Assembly (NCBI RefSeq): GCF_000720765.1
Contig: NZ_JODC01000008.1
Coordinates: forward strand, 124,001-188,000
Source of the DNA: Streptomyces sp. NRRL S-646
GTDB lineage: Bacteria; Actinomycetota; Actinomycetes; Streptomycetales; Streptomycetaceae
Length of the DNA stretch: 64,000 bases
Reading direction: 5' to 3'
The notes beneath the pieces were generated by a model. That model searched no databases and was not told where the DNA came from. It was given only the letters and a program-made list of their open reading frames with translations. The position numbers and the translations under genes are program-made. Numbering within the stretch: position 1 is the first letter of the stretch; each line of letters starts with the position of its first letter. Below are positions 50,224 to 58,622 of the stretch, in pieces.

Positions 50224-50968
50224 GAGAAGAGAGGGAGGTCGGGAATTGTCGGCAGCGGCCCATCTCGCCGGCGCCATCTACCTGACCTGCCGCATCTGGG
50301 CCAACTTCACGCACTGGCTGACCAACCGGTCCCTCAGGTCGATCGCGAGGGCGACGTGGGCGTCGATGCTGGAAATCACGTGGGGTGTCGTTTCTTCTTC
50401 CGGTGGCCGCGCCTTCGGGCCCGGTCACCGGCGTGTGTGGAGTGCTATCGGGTTGCTCGCGCGGTGCGGGAGGCGGACCCGGCCGTGGTGATCGGCGGGC
50501 CGGCACGGGGGTTGGGCGTGGGACGCGGTCATGGAGTGGGGGCCGTTCCGGTGGTGTGTTGCCAACGGGTGCGGACCGCGCCGGTGCCGGCGAGGCAGCG
50601 GCGCGCGCCGACGACGAGCTGGCACGGGGTGTTCGCCGGGGCGTCGGCGTACGCCTCGATGTGCCGGCCGGTGAGATCGGCAGTGGTCAGGAGGGAACGC
50701 TGTAGGGCGCGCTCGCCCCAGTGCTCCACGGATCCAGCTGGTTCGGCCAGCATGCGGAGCACCTCGCCCGGGTCGCTGCAATGCCTGAGGGTTTGGCGGT
50801 TCGTGGTGCGCAGAACGGAGTGGTGGGCGGCGGGATGGTGGGTCCCCTGCAGCCGAGTCCTGGAAACGTACGAAGCTTCGAGATCTCGCCTGCGTCTGAG
50901 TGCTCCGATGCTGACTTTTGCTGACTTTGCGGGGCTCTCACGCTTCTGACCTGCGGAAACGTCGACAT
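50224..50968. other. Degenerate region
   Basis: No gene I can stand behind. A minus-strand frame around 50536-50830 (SVLRTTNRQTLRHCSDPGEV, GERALQRSLLTTADLTGRHI, PCQLVVGARRCLAGTG) looks protein-like but has no start, no end and no family I know. Probably decayed accessory DNA. Confidence 0.4.
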
Positions 50969-51031
50969 GCTCCGCTGCCTGCTCCGGAGCTGCCGCCTGT
51001 GCCGTTGAAGCCGCGGGGCAGAGTGCGTTGA
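50969..51031 (+). pseudogene. Decayed copy of the pirin 3' end
   Basis: The frame reads APLPAPELPPVPLKPRGRVR then TGA. It matches the last 20 codons and stop of the pirin gene at 41624-41686 with 57 of 63 bases identical and one amino acid change. Nothing upstream matches pirin. The match continues past the stop (see 51032-51120). Confidence 0.75.
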
Positions 51032-51120
51032 CCTGTAGGAATGCCTGCGTGTTGGTAGGCGCTGTCGAGTTGGGCGCAGCCGGGCAGTGCCTGCCGCGGT
51101 CGACCGCTTGCTGGAGGGCG
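50969..51120. repeat. Duplicate of the pirin 3' end and downstream DNA
   Basis: About 152 bases similar to 41624-41775: 90% in the coding tail, lower after it, then 23 identical bases (51098-51120 and 41753-41775). The two copies are in the same orientation, 9.3 kb apart. Confidence 0.65.
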
Positions 51121-51604
51121 CCGCCCGCCGGTCCCCGACGCGCGGGCCCAGGGCGCACGGTCCGCAGCCGCAGCCGCAGCCACACTCCGAGCGGTAGGCA
51201 CAGCGCCGCAAACTACGTCGCGGCCGGCCCCGGCACCCTCCTGCGCTACCGAACCCGCGAAATCGGGGTCGAGTTCTGCTGCCGCGCTGCACAGGGAGCA
51301 CAGCCGGGTACTGGGATGCTCTGCGGCGTCCAGCGCCTGGTCCAGGGTCAGCAGCGGTGTACCGGCGAGTGCTTCCTCGCGCTCCGGCGCCTGAGGGTGG
51401 TGGCTGTTCGGCCAACTCTGGCGCTGACGTCTCGCACGGCGCACTGCTGCACCAGGGTGCTCGCTGCGCCGTGCCCAAGGGAGATCATGAAGACCGCCGC
51501 CGCGTCACTGGAGATCATCAGCACACCGTTGAGGATCGGGGCCTTCCGCCGGAACACGTGGCCGGCATGGTCGTTGATCCGCGTCAGTGGTCCTGGCGTA
51601 CCCG
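51121..51604. other. Degenerate region before the galactanase gene
   Basis: No intact gene. A minus-strand stretch at about 51275-51380 (EREEALAGTPLLTLDQALDA, AEHPSTRLCSLCSAAAELDP) resembles the short C-x-x-C proteins of the DUF6233 kind found in Streptomyces, but it has no convincing start or end. No terminator for the minus-strand galactanase is obvious here. Confidence 0.4.
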
Positions 51605-53098
51605 TCAGGAAAGACTCCACTGCTGGCTCGTCGCGCCCGTGCCCGTTTCCTGCTCCACGGCAGCCCCGCTCGTGGTCGAGGCGTTCGCGACACCGATTTC
51701 CAGGTCGCTGCCCACGCCGGCGAGCATGTAGGTGCTGCCGGTGTAGCTGCCGACCAGGTCGAGGAACCACTGCTGGTTGGTCCCGCCGTTACAGGTCCAC
51801 TGCTCCAACTGGACCCCGGTGCCGGTCGATTGGTTCGGTACGTCCAGGCACAGGCCGCTCTTGACGCTCTTGAGCGTGTAGATGTTGTCCGCCACCCGAG
51901 TGAGGTTCCACTGCTGGTTGGTACCGCCGGTGGACGGCCACTGGATGATCTTGGCGCCGTTTGCCGTGGAGCCGCTCGACACGTCCATCAGCAGGGAGCT
52001 GTTGAGGTTCTTCAGGGTGTGGATGCCCTCAGCGGGGACCCCGCTGTCGGCAGTCCAGGTTCCCGCTGAGGTGTCGAGTGACCAGGTGGGGTACTGGCCG
52101 AGGTTCACCGTGGTGCCCCTGATGGTCAGGGGCAGCCAGATCAGTTTCGACGCACCGAGGTCGGAGGTGTTCCAGCGGTCGCCGGCGTAGATGTAGGTGG
52201 TGCCGGAGGAGCCCTGGACGGTGATGACGTTCGCCGTCTGGCTGCCGTAGGTGTGGGTGCCGGGTGCGGCCAGGTTCCGGAAGGACGACCAGGGACCGCC
52301 CAGTGACGTGGCGGTGGCGTAGATGTTGTCGTTGAGGCTCCAGCCCGTCAGGTGGGAGCCGAAGACGTAGTAGGTGCCGTCTTTCTTGATCATGGCGGGT
52401 GCCTCGACGCTGCCGCTGCTGCCGCCGCTGCCGAGCACGGTCACCGCGCTGTCCACGGACAGGTAGTCGGCGGACAGTTTGTCGATGCGCAGGCCGTTGT
52501 TGCGGTCCTCGCTCAGCAGATAGGCGGTGCCGTCGGTGTCCTGGAACAGGCCGAGGTCGCGGCTGAGGTTGCCCAGCGGCCGGAAGCTTCCCCGGTAGGT
52601 GTAGGGGCCGCAGGGGGTGCTGCTGGTGGCCACGCCGACCTTGGCTTCGGAGTAGTTACTGCTGTCGATGTGCATGTACATCACGTATGTGCTGGTCGAC
52701 TTGTTGTAGATGACCTTGGGCCGCTCCACGACGCGGCTGGGGCCGAGGTCGCCGCTGCTCTGCCGGCTCAGGGCCTGGCCCTGGTAGGTCCAGTCGGCGA
52801 GATTGGTGGAGGAGTAGCAGGTGATGTCCTGGAAGGACGTGTCCGACGAGGTCTCGCCGGTCTTGTCCTCGCCGTAGCCGTACCAGGTGTTTCCCGCCTT
52901 GATGATGCCGAGGCCGTGCAGCTGCAGGGTGTTGCCGTTCTGGTCGGTGCGTGCGGCACCCGTGGTGAACGAGACCGTGGCCGCGTGCGCCTCGGTGGCC
53001 GGGAGCAGCAGCGCCGCAAGGCTTCCCAGGAGGGTCAGGAATGCTGCGGCTCCGCGCCGCCATCGTCCGGCGGGGGGCCGGGGAACTCCCTTGAACAT
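51605..53098 (-). CDS. Secreted GH43 (subfamily-24-like) exo-beta-1,3-galactanase with RICIN/CBM13
   Basis: 497 residues: signal peptide 1-39 (LTLLGSLAALLLPATEAHA), GH43 five-blade propeller ~41-345, RICIN beta-trefoil ~355-497 with three QxW marks (NQQWNL, NQQWFL, SQQWSL). The catalytic domain matches fungal exo-beta-1,3-galactanase closely. Candidate catalytic residues are Glu125 (VVERPKVIYN), Glu232 (SVEAPAMIKKDG) and Gln287 (YGSQTANV), with nearly the same spacing as Glu102, Glu208 and Gln263 of the Phanerochaete enzyme, where Gln replaces the usual Asp base. It would trim beta-1,3-galactan, releasing galactose even next to branches. ATG follows AGAGGGA. Divergent from GH97. Confidence 0.9.
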   Translation of the reverse strand: MFKGVPRPPAGRWRRGAAAFLTLLGSLAALLLPATEAHAATVSFTTGAARTDQNGNTLQLHGLGIIKAGNTWYGYGEDKTGETSSDTSFQDITCYSSTNLADWTYQGQALSRQSSGDLGPSRVVERPKVIYNKSTSTYVMYMHIDSSNYSEAKVGVATSSTPCGPYTYRGSFRPLGNLSRDLGLFQDTDGTAYLLSEDRNNGLRIDKLSADYLSVDSAVTVLGSGGSSGSVEAPAMIKKDGTYYVFGSHLTGWSLNDNIYATATSLGGPWSSFRNLAAPGTHTYGSQTANVITVQGSSGTTYIYAGDRWNTSDLGASKLIWLPLTIRGTTVNLGQYPTWSLDTSAGTWTADSGVPAEGIHTLKNLNSSLLMDVSSGSTANGAKIIQWPSTGGTNQQWNLTRVADNIYTLKSVKSGLCLDVPNQSTGTGVQLEQWTCNGGTNQQWFLDLVGSYTGSTYMLAGVGSDLEIGVANASTTSGAAVEQETGTGATSQQWSLS

Positions 53099-53405
53099 GT
53101 GCGTCCCTCTCTGCCGAGGTTCGACGATGCCTTGATGTCGCGGGGACCCATGAGAGTCGTGGCACGTTCGTGGCGTCAAGAATCGCGTTCGACTTTGTTT
53201 AATCGTGACCGGCTCTGGGGGTGCCTATTGGGGCTTGTCGAGGTCGCAAGTCGCCCGGACTGTCCAGGATTTCGGACAAGTGGGCGGCATGTACGAGGGG
53301 GTTGACCTTTGGGTCGGGGGAGGCATACAAACATCGCGACGGTCAGAATCTGTTACTTGCTGGTTGAGTTTGTTGGAAACCATATCCAAGCGAGGTGGAC
53401 CGACT
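53099..53405. other. Divergent promoter region between galactanase and GH97 genes
   Basis: 307 bases without a gene. It is AT-richer at 53190-53205 and 53340-53395. Short inverted repeats are seen: GTTTgttggAAAC (53368-53380) and TTGGAaaccataTCCAA (53373-53389), overlapping and placed just before the GH97 start. They are candidates for a LacI- or GntR-type sugar regulator. Confidence 0.45.
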
Positions 53406-55337
53406 GTGGACATGTCAGGGCGTCAGGAGCCTTCCCGCCGCAGAGTGCTCAAGGGCGCGGCCGTCACCGCCGCAACGGCCGCGCTGGGCATCGGCAGCAC
53501 ATATCCGGCCGAGGCCGCGGACGCCTCCGTCACCGCGACATCGCTCGACGGCACCACCAGCATCACCATGTCGCTGACGGGCGGCTCGCTCCGGTGGTCG
53601 GCCCGGCGTAACGGCGCGACAGTCGTGGCCAGTTCGGCCATGGGGCTGCGGCTGAGCGACGGAACCGCCCTCGGTACCGACGCAGTTCTGACGAACTATC
53701 AGCACTGGCACGTCGACACCACCTGGAACCCGTTGTACGGGCGCAACGCGACCGTCTCCGACGCCTACCAGGAGATGCGCTGGAACCTCCGGGACAACCG
53801 CACCTCCATCAACTTCGGTGTCCAGATCCGGGCCTACGCGACCGGCGTCGCATTCCGTTACGTCCTGCTGGACCCGGGCACGGCCACCATCGCCGACGAA
53901 CTGACGACGTTCGTCTTCCCCGACGGCACACTCGTCTACAGCGCGCGGGACGAGGACGACTACAACCCGGTCGCGCCCGGCTCCATCCCGTCCACCGGAA
54001 CCTCCTCCACGGACACCGGTCCCCTGACCGACCTCCCCCTCACCGCGACGTACAGTGGCGGGCTCATCGCCTGCGTCTGCGAGTCGGCCCGCATCAACTG
54101 CCCGAGGATGATGCTCAGTTCGGTCTCGGGACAGCCAAACACCCTCGCGACGTACCTGATGCGGCACACGGCCCGCGGCTCCGGAGCGGTCCAGACGACC
54201 TCCACCGTCACCACACCGTTCGCCACGCCCTGGCGCGCCGTGGTGATCGGCTCCACCCACGCCGAACTGGTCGACAACGCGGAGCTGGTGCTCAACCTGG
54301 CCCCGGCCGGCGCACTCGCCGACACGTCGTGGATCAAGCCGGGCAAGGTCTTCCGGTGCAATCTGACCACCGCGGACGGGCTGGCGGGCGTCGACTTCGC
54401 CGTCGCCCGCGGCCTGCAGTACATCGAGTACGACTCGGGGTGGTACGGCCCGGAGCACACCTCGACCGACGCCACGCAACCGATCTCCGCCATCGACATG
54501 CCCAAAGTCATCTCCTACGCCGCCGGCAAGGGAATCGGCGTCTTCCTCTACGTCAACCCCCTCGCAATGAGCAGCCCGGACAGCCTGTTCGCCCTGTATC
54601 GGAGCTGGGGCGTGGCGGGTGTCAAGCTGGGCTTCATCAACGACGGCACCCAGGCGATGACGAACCAGATCATCGCCTGGGCCAGGACGGCGGCGACGCA
54701 CAAGCTGCTGATCGACATGCACGACGACGTGCGGCCGTTCGGCTACGAGCGGACCTATCCCAACTGGATCAGTATGGAGGGCGTGCGGGGCAACGAGCAC
54801 TTCCCGACCGCCACCCACAACGTCACCCTGCCCTTCGCCCGCAACATCGGCGGGCCGATGGACTACACCATCTGCTACGGCCAGTCCCGCGACCGGACGA
54901 CCAACGCCCACCAGATGGCGATGGCCGCCGTCTACTACCAGCCCCTGGACTTCCTGTACTGGTACAGTGCTCCCTCGCAGTACTCCACCCCCTCCAAGTG
55001 GCCCGGGCTGCCCTGGTTCGACGCCATCCCCACCGTCTGGGACCAGAGTCGGACCCTCGCCGGTTCGATCGGCGAGTACATCGCCGTTGCCCGGCGCAGC
55101 GGCACCACCTGGTACTTGGGGGCGATGACCAACGAGACCGCCCGAACCCTCTCGATTCCGCTGTCCTTCCTCGGTAGCGGCACCTACACCGCGACGATCT
55201 ACGCCGACGGAACGCCGGGCAGCAGCCCGTACCAGACCCCCGTCGCCGTAAGCACACAGACCGTGACCTCGGCGACCACGCTGCGCGTAGCGATGGCCCC
55301 CGCGGGCGGCCAGGCGGTCGTCCTGAGCCATGGATGA
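53406..55337 (+). CDS. Secreted GH97 family glycoside hydrolase
   Basis: 643 residues. Tat-type signal: SRRRVLKGAAVTAATAALGI ending AEA-AD. Domains: N-terminal beta-sandwich (~40-270), (beta/alpha)8 barrel (~275-540) and C-terminal sandwich. GH97 marks: YIEYDSGWYGPEHT, FLYVNPLAM, GVAGVKLGFINDGTQ, KLLIDMHDDVRPFGYERTYP, NWISMEGVRGNEH, THNVTLPFARNIGGPMDYT. The family contains inverting alpha-glucosidases and retaining alpha-galactosidases; the position I recall as the retaining nucleophile (VK-x-D-F) is Gly here. GTG at 53406 suits the GAGGTGG site; ATG 53412 is the alternative. No RICIN domain, unlike its neighbours. Confidence 0.9.
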   Translation: MDMSGRQEPSRRRVLKGAAVTAATAALGIGSTYPAEAADASVTATSLDGTTSITMSLTGGSLRWSARRNGATVVASSAMGLRLSDGTALGTDAVLTNYQHWHVDTTWNPLYGRNATVSDAYQEMRWNLRDNRTSINFGVQIRAYATGVAFRYVLLDPGTATIADELTTFVFPDGTLVYSARDEDDYNPVAPGSIPSTGTSSTDTGPLTDLPLTATYSGGLIACVCESARINCPRMMLSSVSGQPNTLATYLMRHTARGSGAVQTTSTVTTPFATPWRAVVIGSTHAELVDNAELVLNLAPAGALADTSWIKPGKVFRCNLTTADGLAGVDFAVARGLQYIEYDSGWYGPEHTSTDATQPISAIDMPKVISYAAGKGIGVFLYVNPLAMSSPDSLFALYRSWGVAGVKLGFINDGTQAMTNQIIAWARTAATHKLLIDMHDDVRPFGYERTYPNWISMEGVRGNEHFPTATHNVTLPFARNIGGPMDYTICYGQSRDRTTNAHQMAMAAVYYQPLDFLYWYSAPSQYSTPSKWPGLPWFDAIPTVWDQSRTLAGSIGEYIAVARRSGTTWYLGAMTNETARTLSIPLSFLGSGTYTATIYADGTPGSSPYQTPVAVSTQTVTSATTLRVAMAPAGGQAVVLSHG

Positions 55338-56088
55338 GCGACCGTAACCTGGGATATCGCCGGATCGGGGCCGCCCCGGAGTCCTCGGCGTATCGCGTGC
55401 CTTGTGCCGGCTGGGGCAGCAGCTTTCCCAGTCGGTGGCCGTCACCCTGCGCAGTGCGGCCCTTCGGCTGACGCCTTCCCCCGCTGCGATGCGTGTGATC
55501 CTGCGGCATCACGGCTGTGTGATACCACGCCTGGCCCTCGGAGGGTCGATGCCGACCGGCAGGGCAGCCGCCGGGAGCGTCGACGCCTGGCGCGTAAACA
55601 TGCCATGTTTAGGCAGGGAGAAAACGGAAGTTACTAAGCAGAAAGGGGCAAAAGTTTAGCCGAGAGGCGCTTTTCATCCCTGCACGCCCGTTGACACGGG
55701 CATGGTGAATGCCGCACCTTCATGCGTGACATCAGGCACACACAGCTCTGGGGTCTCCGAGAGGATCCGGGAACCGAAAGGGCACGCGGCGGTGCTGCGG
55801 TACGGGAACGGAGTGAGGACATGCCGTCGGGAAGCTGCTCCACGAGCCCCCTGGAGTCCGCAGACTCTGTCGCCAGACTCTGTCGCCGTTCGCAGCGGGT
55901 GACGCGCTCCATCCCCCCGGGCGCTCGCAGCAGACATCGTCGGCCCCAAGCCGTGGCGCCGCGTCAGCCGCCAGCTGATGGCGTCCGGTTCGGGGTGCGT
56001 CGCTTACGTCGCACTCACCGCCACCGGAAGTCCGCCCGCCTGGTCACCGGCCCTGGTCTCACACCACAGCTCTGACGGAGGTATCACC
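55338..56088. other. Long intergenic region upstream of the fucosidase gene
   Basis: 751 bases with no supported gene. It holds a perfect operator-like palindrome at 55595-55611, a locally AT-rich purine-rich stretch at 55615-55665, and a small hairpin GCCCGTtgacACGGGC (55686-55701). Possible long leader or remnant DNA. Confidence 0.45.
55595..55611. promoter_or_regulatory. Operator-like palindrome
   Basis: TAAACATGcCATGTTTA, a perfect 8-base-arm inverted repeat around one base, unusual in this GC-rich DNA. It lies between the GH97 stop and the GH29 start, about 480 bases before the latter. Confidence 0.5.
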
Positions 56089-58311
56089 GTGATCAACAGA
56101 CGCCAGTTTCTGGCGAGCGCCACGGGTGTCGCGGCGGCAGCGGTCGCAAGCAACGTCCTCGCAGCCGGCACCGCCCGTGCCGCGACCACGTACACCGCCA
56201 CGTGGGCCTCGGTCGACCAGCACAACCCGTCTCCCGAGTGGTTCAAGGACGCCAAGTTCGGCATCTACTACCACTGGGGCGTCTTCAGCGTTCCGGCCTA
56301 TGGGAACGAGTGGTATGGGCGCCGCATGTACATCAGCGGCGATCCGTGCAACCAGCACCACGTCGCCACGTACGGCGACCCGTCGGCGTGGCCGTACCAC
56401 AACTTCATCAACGGCGCGAACGACCTGAACGGCAACTTCAACAAGTTCGCCCCGAAGCTGAAGTCCGCGGGCGGGAACTTCGACCCGGACGAGTGGGCGC
56501 AGCTCTTCGTCGACGCCGGCGCCCGGTTCGCCGGCCCGGTCGCCGAGCACCACGACGGGTTCTCCATGTGGAACAGCTCGGTCAACGAGTGGAACTCGGC
56601 TGTCAAGGGCCCCCGGCTCAACCTGCTCCAGCTGTTCACCGACTCCATCCGCGCCAAGGGGCTGAAGCTCCTGGTGGCCATGCACCACGCGTTCAACTTC
56701 AACGGCTTCTACGACCACGTGCCCGCGCAGTCCGACCCGAGCCTGCAGAAGCTGTACGGACAGTTGGGCACCACGGCCGAGAACCAGCTGTGGTACGACA
56801 AGCTCAAGGAGGTCATCGACCTCGCCCAGCCCGACATCATCTGGCAGGACTTCGACCTGAACAAGGTCGACCAGACGCAGCGGCTGAACTTCCTGTCGTA
56901 CTACTACAACCAGGCCCAGGCGTGGGGCCGCGAAGTCGTCGCCACCTACAAGGACGGCTTGAACGGCCACGGCGAGGTCTTCGACTACGAGCGCGGCGGC
57001 CCCGGGGACATCACCGCCCCCTACTGGCTCACCGACGACAGCATCTCCAGCTCCAGCTGGTGCTACACGAACGGCATCGGCTACTACAGCATCCAGCAGA
57101 TGCTGCACTCGCTGATCGACCGGGTCAGCAAGAACGGCAACATGCTGCTCAACATCGCCCCGATGGCAGACGGCACGATCCCCCAGGCCCAGAAGGACAT
57201 CCTCCTCGGCATCGGCGACTACCTGCGCCGCTTCGGCGAGTCGGTCTACTCGACCCGGGCCTGGACCACGTACGGCGAAGGTCCCACGCACATGGGCGGC
57301 GGCGCCTTCACCGCCCCGAAGGTCGGAACGGCGCAGGACATCCGCTTCACCCGGAACAAGAACAACACCGTCCTGTACGCCACGGTCCTCGGCTGGCCGG
57401 GCAGCACGCTGACGATATCGTCGCTCAACTCGGCCCGGATCAACGCCAGTTCCCTGACCTCGGCGAAGCTGCTGAACTCCACCGCCGGCAGCTACACGGA
57501 CCTGCCCACACCGACGCAGGACTCGGCCGGGCTAAACGTGACCCTGCCGTCGTCGTCGGCGCCGTTCGCCGCCCTCGCCTACGTCGTGAAGCTGACCTTC
57601 TCCGGCCAGATCCCGCCCCTGCAGCCGCTGTCCGGGGCTGTGCTCTACCAGGACGTCAACTACTTGGGCAACTCCTCCGTGCTCCAGCTCGGCAACTACA
57701 CCGCCGACCAGTTGTCGCTCGCCGGCCTGCCGAGCCGCAGCCTGTCCTCGCTGAAGCTTGCCCCCGGCTACCAGATCATCGGCTACTCCGGTGACAACTT
57801 CACTGGCACCGCCTGGACCTTCACCGCCGACAACGCCGATCTGCGGAACACCGGCAACAACGACGCCGTCGTGTCGATGAAGGTGCAGTTCAACCCCTCG
57901 GCGTGGTTCAGGATCACCAACATCACCGACGGGCTCGCGCTGGACAGCGGCGGGAACGTCCCCAGCGGCTCCAACCTCAAGCAGTGGACCTGGAACGGCA
58001 GCACCAACCTGCAGTGGCAGGCCGTCGAGCTCGGCACCGGCTACTACAAGCTGGTCAACCGCGCCAACGGCATGGTCGCCGACGGCGGCGGCGCCACCAC
58101 GAACGGCTCCCCGGCCCTGGAGGCGACCTGGACCGGCGGCAACAGCCAGCAGTGGCAGCTCAAATACCAGGGGGGCGACAGATACTGGATCGTCAACCGC
58201 GCCACCGGCCTCGTCCTCGACGGCGGCGGCAACGTGCCCTCGGGCTCCGTCACCAAACAGTGGTCCGGGAACAGCAGCACCAACGTGCAGTGGACCTTGA
58301 CCAAGGTCTGA
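56089..58311 (+). CDS. Secreted GH29 alpha-L-fucosidase with beta/gamma-crystallin-like and RICIN modules
   Basis: 740 residues. Tat-type signal INRRQFLASATGVAAAAVAS ... GTARA. GH29 barrel ~40-390: FKDAKFGIYYHWGVFSVPAY, VAEHHDGFSMWNSS and DIIWQDFDLNKV with nucleophile Asp254. A C-terminal GH29 sandwich follows. Next comes a beta/gamma-crystallin-like Greek-key pair (~510-600: LYQDVNYLGNSSVL, YSGDNFTGTAWTF, NDAVVSMKV), then a RICIN/CBM13 module (~605-740: NLQWQAV, SQQWQL, NVQWTL). It should release alpha-L-fucose outside the cell. GTG at 56089 follows GGAGGT. Linkage specificity is unknown. Confidence 0.92.
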   Translation: MINRRQFLASATGVAAAAVASNVLAAGTARAATTYTATWASVDQHNPSPEWFKDAKFGIYYHWGVFSVPAYGNEWYGRRMYISGDPCNQHHVATYGDPSAWPYHNFINGANDLNGNFNKFAPKLKSAGGNFDPDEWAQLFVDAGARFAGPVAEHHDGFSMWNSSVNEWNSAVKGPRLNLLQLFTDSIRAKGLKLLVAMHHAFNFNGFYDHVPAQSDPSLQKLYGQLGTTAENQLWYDKLKEVIDLAQPDIIWQDFDLNKVDQTQRLNFLSYYYNQAQAWGREVVATYKDGLNGHGEVFDYERGGPGDITAPYWLTDDSISSSSWCYTNGIGYYSIQQMLHSLIDRVSKNGNMLLNIAPMADGTIPQAQKDILLGIGDYLRRFGESVYSTRAWTTYGEGPTHMGGGAFTAPKVGTAQDIRFTRNKNNTVLYATVLGWPGSTLTISSLNSARINASSLTSAKLLNSTAGSYTDLPTPTQDSAGLNVTLPSSSAPFAALAYVVKLTFSGQIPPLQPLSGAVLYQDVNYLGNSSVLQLGNYTADQLSLAGLPSRSLSSLKLAPGYQIIGYSGDNFTGTAWTFTADNADLRNTGNNDAVVSMKVQFNPSAWFRITNITDGLALDSGGNVPSGSNLKQWTWNGSTNLQWQAVELGTGYYKLVNRANGMVADGGGATTNGSPALEATWTGGNSQQWQLKYQGGDRYWIVNRATGLVLDGGGNVPSGSVTKQWSGNSSTNVQWTLTKV

Positions 58312-58330
58312 GCGGGCGGCTTCTGCGGGG

Positions 58331-58350
58331 GCCGGGGCAGTTGCTCCGGC
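58331..58350 (+). terminator. Probable terminator after the fucosidase gene
   Basis: GCCGGGGCAGTTGCTCCGGC folds into a short GC-rich hairpin (one G-T pair) 20 bases after the stop. No T-run follows, as is common in Streptomyces. Confidence 0.55.
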
Positions 58351-58622
58351 ATCGGGCAGGGTGACCTTGCGGGTGTTCCGTGCCGTGGGGACGAGTCGGC
58401 CGTTGCGAGCCCAGCAGCAGAGTTGCGAGGTGAGGCTGCTGAAGGGGCGCCCCGAGGTCCGAGGTGTCGTGCGATGTCGCGTGTGTGCATGGCCTGTTGG
58501 AGTCCCCAGCCAGGACCTGGCAGACCTGGCCCCGGCGACCGGAGGGGGCTCGGCCGGGATCGTGCGTACGGGCGAGGGCCGGTGGATGCACAGCGATCTC
58601 GCAGGCCGAACAACGGTTGAGG
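58351..58622. other. Convergent intergenic region
   Basis: About 270 bases between the ends of the GH29 and GH43 genes. No gene or clear second terminator seen. Confidence 0.4.

Noticed and set aside
55634..56075. Small open frames in the region upstream of the fucosidase
   Set aside because: No ribosome sites, Arg/Ser-rich composition and no recognisable domain.
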